Assembly: GCA_023245995.1 (NCBI GenBank)
Contig: JAHFJH010000008.1
Location: forward strand, 1-40,359
Direction: 5' to 3'
Length of the DNA stretch: 40,359 nt
Source of the DNA: Candidatus Doudnabacteria bacterium
Lineage (GTDB): Bacteria; Patescibacteriota; Doudnabacteria; UBA920
Shown here piece by piece: positions 1-6,548 of this stretch. The notes under the pieces were generated by a model, which worked only from the letters and a program-made list of their open reading frames with translations, was not told where the DNA came from and did no database searches. The first letter of the stretch is position 1. Every line of letters starts with the position of its first letter. Made by a program: the position numbers and the translations under genes.

Positions 1-1572
1 AGTGCGGAGCTTAAATTGGAAATTAAAGCAGGCTTGGTTGGAAAGTTTGCAAACGCAGTAAGATTAATTGCAGTAGAGCCAAGCGATTCAAGTCTTGTTA
101 ACAATCAAATTGAGTCCGACTTAGAGGTTACAGGTGCAGCAGATACTACACTTACCTGTGTACCAAACGAAGAAACAGTCTTTGTAAATCAGAGCGCTGT
201 TTATGCGGTTATTGGTGGTACAGGAACTTATGAGTGGTCTGCTCCTAGTGGTAGTCAAGTATCCGGTATGGGCCCAAATTTTGCGACAACATATAGTGAG
301 ACAGGAGTGCATGTAATTACTGTAACTTCTGGAACGCAAAAGACTAGTTGTAGCGTTAGCGTGGAAGAAGCTCCGAAGGTTGTGCCAGTTTTCGACCTAG
401 CTATAACAGAGCAGGTAAGTCCTGCTGTGGTAGTAGTTGGACAGACTGCTTTGTTTACAGTAACGCTAAAAAACAGAACACAAGTGGTTGCTAGTAACGT
501 GCTGGTATCGGCTTTAATGCCAAGCAGTTTTAAGCTTGAAAAATATGCAGTTTCAGTTGGGGATTATGTGCCTGCTACAGGAGTGTGGAATGTTGGTACT
601 ATACCTGCAGGACAAACGGTTACGGCAACTTTTAATGTAACAAGTCAAAATGCACGTACGGTAACCGCGCAGGCTGTATTGGGTGGCTCAGTTCCGGAAG
701 ACACAGATAACAGCAACAATGTCGCATCCGCTACTCTATATACAAATACAACGACTGCACTTCAGGGTCCTCTTGCATGTGTACTTTCTACAAATAGTGC
801 GAATGTAGGACAGGTGGTTACTGCCTACGCTGTTGGCGGGAACATTGCCACGCGGACTTGGAGTGCCCCAGATGGTAGTAGTACGAGTGGCGGAGGATCT
901 AACTTTTCTACACTTTTTTCTTCTGCTGGTAAACATGTAATAACTCTTACATCGGAACAAGAAAGCGCGGAGTGTACGGTAGACGTAAAGCCTTTACCTG
1001 TAGGTACTTCTAGTGCGAATTTGTCATTGGTCCAAAGTATTACTCCCACAAGTATTTCTCTGGATGGCAAGGCGGTAATTGTTTTGACTATTACCAACGC
1101 TGGTCCAGATGTCGCGAATTTGGTTAGTGTCAAAGAAAATTTGCCTAGTGGCTTGAGTATGGTTAACCTACAGGCTGGTCAGGGAACGTATGATAAAACG
1201 AACGGTCTGTGGAACGTAGGGAGTGTTGGTCCTACTCAACATATTACTTTGTTAATAACTGTGAAAGCCATTCGTGCTGGTAAGTATACAAGTAGTGCAG
1301 AAATATTTACAAGTGGTAGCAAGGACCCCAACTCAACACCAAACAATGGACTTGCCTCTGAGGACGACGCAGCTTCTGCTGCTATAACGGTAACGGGCGA
1401 GAATGCAAATACTACTTTGCCTATAACACCCATTGCAATTTTTGCCGGGCTTTGCATATTAGCTTTACTTGCAGCTCTTAGAGTAAAGACTAAGCGCGAT
1501 GTGCGCTTGCACACGCCTGGAGGACATACACAAGTAGATTTTGGCGCGCCAGTAAATACACCCAGTTCGTAG
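1..1572 (+). CDS. Partial surface protein with alternating PKD-like and DUF11 repeats and a C-terminal membrane anchor
   Basis: The frame is open to the left edge, so the gene is 5'-truncated and the TTG at 16 in the ORF track is probably not its start. The visible part alternates two types of module. A PKD/Ig-like unit (LTCVPNEE..., later LACVLSTN...) appears twice at about residues 46-117 and 252-325 of the ORF-track protein. Each copy has a W-S-A-P core and two cysteines. Each is followed by a DUF11-like unit (127-245 and 337-470) with the family's asymmetric N-N/N-x-A pattern. A membrane segment near the C-terminus (about 473-492) is followed by KTKR and a short cytoplasmic tail. The protein is probably displayed on the cell surface, where DUF11 domains usually act in adhesion or as wall stalks. 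LPITP precedes the membrane segment but is not a canonical LPXTG motif. The partner or ligand cannot be told. Confidence 0.8.
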   Translation, partial: SAELKLEIKAGLVGKFANAVRLIAVEPSDSSLVNNQIESDLEVTGAADTTLTCVPNEETVFVNQSAVYAVIGGTGTYEWSAPSGSQVSGMGPNFATTYSETGVHVITVTSGTQKTSCSVSVEEAPKVVPVFDLAITEQVSPAVVVVGQTALFTVTLKNRTQVVASNVLVSALMPSSFKLEKYAVSVGDYVPATGVWNVGTIPAGQTVTATFNVTSQNARTVTAQAVLGGSVPEDTDNSNNVASATLYTNTTTALQGPLACVLSTNSANVGQVVTAYAVGGNIATRTWSAPDGSSTSGGGSNFSTLFSSAGKHVITLTSEQESAECTVDVKPLPVGTSSANLSLVQSITPTSISLDGKAVIVLTITNAGPDVANLVSVKENLPSGLSMVNLQAGQGTYDKTNGLWNVGSVGPTQHITLLITVKAIRAGKYTSSAEIFTSGSKDPNSTPNNGLASEDDAASAAITVTGENANTTLPITPIAIFAGLCILALLAALRVKTKRDVRLHTPGGHTQVDFGAPVNTPSS

Positions 1573-1638
1573 TGGTATGTTATAGATGGGTGTGCGTTTG
1601 TAATTTTTTTATAGTTAGTTTTGTCGTGCCAGTTTGCC

Positions 1639-1712
1639 CATGCTACTATGTAGCTTAGCTTTAGCATGTATTTTATAGTTGGAAAGCTAAGGACTATATG
1701 AAATTTATATGA
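1639..1712 (+). promoter_or_regulatory. recO leader: competing inverted repeats and a 4-codon micro-ORF overlapping the recO start
   Basis: CATGCTA (1639-1645) pairs with TAGCATG (1662-1668), and CTTAGCTTT (1654-1662) pairs with AAAGCTAAG (1683-1691), so the two stems compete. An AAGGA sequence then precedes ATG AAA TTT ATA TGA (1698-1712), whose stop overlaps the recO ATG as ATGA. This could couple recO translation to re-initiation. The sequence elements are seen directly; the regulatory role is inference. Confidence 0.4.
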
Positions 1713-2443
1713 GATATGACGAACGGGTAACTGCCATTATTTTAAAGCAACAAGCTATGAATGAAGCGGATGTGTTGCTAACACTATACACGGAAGAGTA
1801 TGGTAAACTTCGTGCGCTTGCAACTGCTGTGCGAAGACCTTCAAGCAAACTTTCTTATGCTTTGCAGCCAGGCAGTCTGTTCGAGGCTCGTTTAGTTGGT
1901 CGCACAATGCATGATTTGTTAAAGTTAGCAGGTGCCACACCTAAACATATCTATATTCGTGAGTTGTCAGAAATTCGGGGGGTGTTGCTGTTTTGGATTC
2001 AGGAAGTTGTGTTAAGAGCCACTCCAGACGCAGAGACAAATTCAACCTTGTTTAAAATTGCCCTTGAATATATGCAGGCTGTTGGTATTTTCTCAGAAAT
2101 TTATGAACATAGTAAGCCTTTGATAATTGCTACAAGCGCGCAAATATTGCAGGCATTGGGCAGTGCTGTTCACGAGCCAGCAGAAGAGCCAAAATTTTAT
2201 AGTGTATTTGGAGGTGGCTTTTTTCTAGAACCTAACTCGGCTGATGCCACAGCCATAACACACGACCTATGGGAGCGCTATAGTAAGCTTGTTCGAACTC
2301 CGTTGCTAGAAGCTGTAAGTTTGCAAACACAGCCTGAAGATGCTTTGCTTTTAAGTGTACTCTCGCGCAGTTTAGAGCAATATATAGACCGAACTATTCG
2401 TACTGGTGCCTTTTTTGGTGGTATACTTAATTCAGAAGCATAA
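1709..2443 (+). CDS. recO: DNA repair protein RecO
   Basis: RecO anneals complementary single strands and, with RecR, loads RecA onto SSB-coated DNA in the RecF pathway. The 244-aa length is normal for the family. The N-terminal OB-fold region carries the expected pattern: AIILKQQAMNEADVLL, then YTEEYGKLRALATAVRRPSSK and the later LxPG. A helical C-terminal region follows. I do not see the CxxC zinc motif found in many RecO proteins, so this is a zinc-less variant like others in the family. The ATG at 1709 overlaps the stop of a 4-codon micro-ORF that carries the only plausible Shine-Dalgarno sequence. The next gene starts after a tract of 7-nt periodic sequence. Confidence 0.9.
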   Translation: MRYDERVTAIILKQQAMNEADVLLTLYTEEYGKLRALATAVRRPSSKLSYALQPGSLFEARLVGRTMHDLLKLAGATPKHIYIRELSEIRGVLLFWIQEVVLRATPDAETNSTLFKIALEYMQAVGIFSEIYEHSKPLIIATSAQILQALGSAVHEPAEEPKFYSVFGGGFFLEPNSADATAITHDLWERYSKLVRTPLLEAVSLQTQPEDALLLSVLSRSLEQYIDRTIRTGAFFGGILNSEA

Positions 2444-2513
2444 ATTAAGAATTATGGTTTAATTCCTAATTTATAATTAGCAATTACTAATTTCCAACCT
2501 GTAATTATGGAAA
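2427..2513. repeat. Degenerate heptamer tract filling the recO / DUF11 gene gap
   Basis: Read in sevens from about 2441, the sequence is TAAATTA, AGAATTA, TGGTTTA, ATTCCTA, ATTTATA, ATTAGCA, ATTACTA, ATTTCCA, ACCTGTA, ATTATGG. The rough consensus is ATTNNNA. It includes the recO stop and the start codon of the next gene. The same consensus recurs inside the helicase gene at 7611-7645. Confidence 0.65.
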
Positions 2514-4324
2514 ATTTTACTAAGCAACCATTGGGCAATTCGTCCTTAGATCAAGATACAAGAGATAAAATTTCACCTGCGCAAGATGCATCTCCTGCTG
2601 TAAGCGGACTTGAGTCACAGGGTACTGGGTTTTTTGCAAAAAACAAATGGTTTGTATTGGTTTTTGTGCTCGCCATTGTTGTTATTGGGATTTTAACCTT
2701 ATTTATTTTTAGAAAACCTAATAGCGTAAAAGAAGGCAAGGTTACAATTGATTTAGTTGTGCCTTCTGAAGTACCAAGTAGCGGTGAGGCGGTTGTGCGA
2801 GCAGTTGTTTCTAATAACGACAGCACAACCTTAACTCATTTAGAGTTAGAAATGGTATATCCAAGTGGTACAGTGTTTGTAAGTAGTAATCCAGAGGCAA
2901 AGAATTTGTCTGGAACCTTGTACAGTTTGCCAGATATATCTCCTGGGGCGAATGTTGCAACACTTATTAAACTAAAATTTGAAGGCGGTGTAGGAACAAA
3001 TGCTCCTATAACAGCCAGGCTGAAGTATTCTCTTGCAGGTTCTAGTGCAAGCTTTACCAAGGAGCAGCAAACTACGGCCAAGTTGGTCGCCGCAGGAGTA
3101 AGTGTGGAGCTACAAGGCCCAGTTACGGCAACAAATGCTCAGCTTGTTAGTTATACCGTGCATTATGCTAACCAAAGTACGGAAGGTTTTGACAGGGTAA
3201 GAGTAAAATTGGGTTTTCCGTCGAGTTTTCAGTTTGCTTCTGCAACTCCTGCATCGACGCAGGGTACCGACACGTGGGATATTGGTCAGCTTGCGCCCAC
3301 AGCTGAAGGCACTATAACCGTTAGTGGAACGTTTTTATCTGCTAGTCTGGGTCAGGGTGTAACTGTTAACGCGAGCGTGCTTGTGCCAGATAAAAACGGT
3401 GGTTATTATGTTCAGGCAGAATCGCAATTTAGCACGTCTATAAGTACGCAACCTTTAGTCGTAACTCAAAGTTTAGATAACGGAGAGCAGACTTCAGTCG
3501 CCGATCCAGGCAATACATTGCAATATAAATTATCCTATCAAAACAACGCATCTGTAGCAGCTCGAGGGGTAAGAATTGTTATGACAATAGACTCTGCGAC
3601 TATGGATACGTCCACTGTGCAAGCAGAGGGAGCTTTAGTTTCTGGAAATACCATTACTTGGAGTGCTGCGTCAAAGTCTGAATTAGAAGTGGTAAATCCA
3701 AACGAGGCAGGTACGGTATTGGTTTCTTTTCGCATTAAGGACCCCCCAGTTAAAGATCGTTCTATTAATCCTGATGTCATAACTAATGTAAAAATAAAGT
3801 CGGATGAGTACGATACTTTTTTGCCGGGTAATAAAATGCAAGTAAAAATTGCTACCAAAGCTCGCCTTGAGGGAACAGTGGCATTTGTTGACGGTCAAAA
3901 ACCGCCTAGAGTTGGCCAACAAAGCAGGTATTCTGTAAGTATAAGTGTAAAAAATACTACTAGTGATGTGACGGGCTCAGATATAGTTATGTTTGTTGCA
4001 ACAGGTGCTGGTAGCTTTGATAAAGCAACGGTAAATAAAGAAGAGGCAAATGCTGTGTCGTTTGATACTTCAACTGGAAAGTTGGTATGGCATGTGGCTA
4101 CGCTCAAAGCACACGTGGGTGAATTCTCTCCAGCAAGAATACTACAATTTACACTTCGTGCTGTTCCAGGCGCAAGCCAGGCAGGTTTACCTTTGCCTTT
4201 GGTAAAGAATATTATTTTTACTGGTACGAACGATTTTACCGCCCAGACTATTACAAAGTCAATTACGCAGTTAACCACTAGCGATACTGCAACGGCAGAT
4301 GCAGGCGGTATAGTTATACAGTAG
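2507..4324 (+). CDS. Membrane-anchored protein with DUF11-like repeats
   Basis: This 605-aa protein has a polar N-terminal stretch of about 45 residues and one strong membrane helix (about 47-68, followed by RKPN). A long extracellular part then carries three or four DUF11/CARDB-like beta-sandwich units. Recognisable signatures are the VSNNDSTTLTHLELEMVYPSG and VHYANQSTEGFDRVRV types, each followed by a W-x-I/V-x-x-L strand. It is a bitopic protein facing outward, and probably part of the cell envelope. It sits 63 bp after recO and 6 bp before the ACT-domain gene, which suggests co-transcription. Its repeats resemble those of the surface protein at the left edge, but its anchor is at the opposite end. 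The ATG at 2507 has no Shine-Dalgarno sequence. Its exact function is unknown. Confidence 0.8.
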   Translation: MENFTKQPLGNSSLDQDTRDKISPAQDASPAVSGLESQGTGFFAKNKWFVLVFVLAIVVIGILTLFIFRKPNSVKEGKVTIDLVVPSEVPSSGEAVVRAVVSNNDSTTLTHLELEMVYPSGTVFVSSNPEAKNLSGTLYSLPDISPGANVATLIKLKFEGGVGTNAPITARLKYSLAGSSASFTKEQQTTAKLVAAGVSVELQGPVTATNAQLVSYTVHYANQSTEGFDRVRVKLGFPSSFQFASATPASTQGTDTWDIGQLAPTAEGTITVSGTFLSASLGQGVTVNASVLVPDKNGGYYVQAESQFSTSISTQPLVVTQSLDNGEQTSVADPGNTLQYKLSYQNNASVAARGVRIVMTIDSATMDTSTVQAEGALVSGNTITWSAASKSELEVVNPNEAGTVLVSFRIKDPPVKDRSINPDVITNVKIKSDEYDTFLPGNKMQVKIATKARLEGTVAFVDGQKPPRVGQQSRYSVSISVKNTTSDVTGSDIVMFVATGAGSFDKATVNKEEANAVSFDTSTGKLVWHVATLKAHVGEFSPARILQFTLRAVPGASQAGLPLPLVKNIIFTGTNDFTAQTITKSITQLTTSDTATADAGGIVIQ

Positions 4325-4330
4325 GGTCAT

Positions 4331-4732
4331 ATGAATAATGAATTGCAAGAAATTATACAAAGCAGTACATTCGAGGTTGTTCCTGGAAGCTATGTTTATG
4401 CACAGGTGAGCACCGTTGGAGATGAGCGAAAGCACTTTTTAGTTGCCCGTGATGCAGACGAAATTACTGTTGTAACCACAGAAGATAATTTGGCCGAAAT
4501 GGATTTGATCGGGCGTAATAAAGATAATTATGCGTTAATTGGTTTGCGTGTGTCTGTGCCTTTTTATTCTGTTGGTTTTTTGGCATTGGTCAGCCAGAAA
4601 ATAGCAGAAGCTGGGATGAATATACTCATTGTCTCCACTTACTCTAAGGACTATATTATGGTAAGGCAAGATTTGTTACAGCAGACGAAGCAGGTCTTGC
4701 TTGGAATTGGGTTTACAGAATACATAAAGTAG
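4331..4732 (+). CDS. ACT-domain protein (ACT_7/CASTOR-like)
   Basis: This is a small 133-aa protein. Its N-terminal half includes FEVVPGSYVYAQV and VARDADEITVVTTED. Its C-terminal half is a ferredoxin-like ACT fold in which VSVPFYSVGFLALVSQKIAEAGMNILIVSTYSKDYIMV matches the ACT_7 family pattern. Proteins of this type usually bind a small effector such as an amino acid and regulate a partner. No catalytic domain is attached, so it is probably a stand-alone sensor. It starts 6 bp after the DUF11 gene and is followed by a strong terminator, so it ends this transcription unit. The ligand cannot be deduced. Confidence 0.8.
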   Translation: MNNELQEIIQSSTFEVVPGSYVYAQVSTVGDERKHFLVARDADEITVVTTEDNLAEMDLIGRNKDNYALIGLRVSVPFYSVGFLALVSQKIAEAGMNILIVSTYSKDYIMVRQDLLQQTKQVLLGIGFTEYIK

Positions 4733-4768
4733 TAGTGTGTATACGTTTAATATTTATAAACTAAATTG

Positions 4769-4812
4769 CTAAAAAACACTTCCTAAATACATGTAGGGAA
4801 GTGTTTTTTTTA
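4769..4812. terminator. Bidirectional intrinsic terminator between convergent genes
   Basis: AAAAAACACTTCC pairs with GGAAGTGTTTTTT across a 12-13 nt loop, with T runs at both ends when read on either strand. It lies between the ACT gene (+) and the LysM/CHAP gene (-), so it can serve both. Confidence 0.85.
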
Positions 4813-4832
4813 GTTTAGAGTATTTAAAATTA

Positions 4833-5879
4833 TTATTGTGGGTATATATAACCAACCACGCTGTCGGCTTCTATTGTTCTATAGCTTTTTACTCCCAGCC
4901 CTTCGTAGTTCATTTCAGAAATGTATATAGTACCTTTGGCAGGGTTAACCGACTCTACAAATGCCACATGTCCGTACCTACCGGCTCGTGAGGTTACAAC
5001 GGCACTTCCTGCAAGCGGTGCTTGCCCAGTTTTGTAGCCGGCTCTTTGGGCGTTTGCAAACCAGTCTTTGGCGTTGCCGTGGAATGTTATTTTCATTTTT
5101 CTTGCTACGTACCAAGTGCAGTTGCCACGAACAAATGTGCTACTGCCTGCTACATCTGGAATGGAAGAATAATTTATACCAACGGTTCGAGCTTTTGCAA
5201 TTGCTTTTGGCGGTGTTGCTACCGAACCACCTGGGCACATAATGTATTGACCCGGCTCTACGCTATCCGCTCCATCTAGTCCGTTATAAGAGATAATTTG
5301 TTCTTCAGAGCATTTAAATTTTCTTGCAATACCAGCAATTGTTGTGTCGTTGTCTGCCAAAACGAGCACGCCCTTAACTGATGGAATAACTAAATACCAT
5401 CCAGGTTTAATGGTGTCGGAAGTCAGGTTGTTTGACCATTTAATAGTGTTAATGTCTATGTCAAACTGTTTAGAAATGGAGCCAAGCGTGTCGCCGCCTT
5501 GTGTTTCGTAAATTTTAATCTGGTTATCTAAAAGTGGTTTTATGCTGTCGGGTATGCTTGTGGCCAAGCCGTCTTCGTCTATGGTGTTAAGCGGACTTTG
5601 AGTTAAGCTAGTACCTGCTACCTGCGTGGAACTGTTTGGCACTATTTGTTCGTTGGCTCTGGCTTTGGTAATTAGTCCATTTGAGTCTGTGACAGTCAGA
5701 GTAGTGCTAAACAATTTGCTGTAGAGAGCGGGGTTGGCGCTTGGTTGTTTGTAGAGGGTTGCAGCTGCCAAACTTTCATCTTGTTTTAGTATGCCTTGGT
5801 GGCCCATACTAATGTTGGCTAGAATAACAACTAAAGCGAGTGTAATAAGTGCAGCCTCGTCGGCAAATTTCATAGCCAT
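4833..5879 (-). CDS. LysM-CHAP cell-wall hydrolase (putative)
   Basis: The 348-aa protein has an N-terminal membrane helix (about 9-24) and a disordered linker. Two LysM peptidoglycan-binding modules follow (about 123-166, YETQGGDTLGSISKQF; and 168-215), then a C-terminal CHAP amidase/peptidase domain (about 245-345). The catalytic cysteine is in RGNCTWYVA (Cys254) and the histidine in GHVAFVE (His304); N324 of SEMNYEG is a likely third residue. It probably cleaves peptidoglycan peptides or amide bonds outside the membrane, for wall remodelling or during contact with a host cell. Beyond the ATG at 5879 the same frame stays open for 88 more codons, to a TAA at 6146, without ATG, GTG or TTG, so the true N-terminus is uncertain. 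Confidence 0.87.
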   Translation of the reverse strand: MAMKFADEAALITLALVVILANISMGHQGILKQDESLAAATLYKQPSANPALYSKLFSTTLTVTDSNGLITKARANEQIVPNSSTQVAGTSLTQSPLNTIDEDGLATSIPDSIKPLLDNQIKIYETQGGDTLGSISKQFDIDINTIKWSNNLTSDTIKPGWYLVIPSVKGVLVLADNDTTIAGIARKFKCSEEQIISYNGLDGADSVEPGQYIMCPGGSVATPPKAIAKARTVGINYSSIPDVAGSSTFVRGNCTWYVARKMKITFHGNAKDWFANAQRAGYKTGQAPLAGSAVVTSRAGRYGHVAFVESVNPAKGTIYISEMNYEGLGVKSYRTIEADSVVGYIYPQ

Positions 5880-6548
5880 TTTATGCCATGGTAAACGGGC
5901 CAGTCTGGTTGCAGGATAGGTAATTAAGCTATCTTTACTTATGTGTTTAAAGCTGTTTGTTGTTTTTTTAAACAGAGTTCTAACAAAATTTGAGTAAAAT
6001 AAAATGTCAAAACTCTTTGTCTTGACGGGTTCTTGACTGAGCCGAGTAATGCGTATGTGGTTGTTTGGTAATTTAAACTTGGAAATACAATTCCTTTTCT
6101 CGTGCTGTTCAGTCGAATGATAATAAAAGCAGAAAGGTCGACTTTAGCACGCATGTCACAAACTTAAAAAGTACTAGATTTCTTTTTGTGCTATTTGTAG
6201 TACCTACGAAGTTTGAACAGTGGAGCCTGCGAGTTGAAAAATTTCTTTATGAAAATTCTTTTAGCATTTGCAGGTGACATATTTAATTTTAGTTAGGAGA
6301 TAGGTAACTATCAAGCACAGACTGCCAATGTTTCTTTATATGCGCTAATTTAAGCAAAAAAAACTATTTTAGTTCTTAAGTATGCGGTAATTTGGCTTTT
6401 TTGCGTATTTATTGGCGTTTATGTAGGAAATACTAATTAGAAGTTAAATCGTGTATTATGTAGTGGTGTTTTACGCGTACATTTTTTAAAGTTTATATTT
6501 TTTGATACCTAGAATTTTTAAATTGAAAGTGTTTTGGATTTATAAAAT
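5880..6548. other. Gene-poor AT-rich gap between the LysM-CHAP gene and the helicase gene
   Basis: This is the longest stretch in the window without a convincing gene. The frame of the LysM-CHAP gene stays open on the minus strand to 6146 but lacks a normal start codon. The 71-aa minus ORF at 5939-6154 looks random. GTACTA/TAGTAC forms a short hairpin near 6170-6215. TATTAT at 6454 could be a -10 for the helicase gene, but I see no good -35. No RNA gene or long repeat is evident. Confidence 0.5.

Noticed and set aside
5939-6154. 71-aa minus-strand ORF in the long gap
   Set aside because: Its composition looks random, no motif is visible, and it is out of frame with the open LysM-CHAP frame that covers the same bases.
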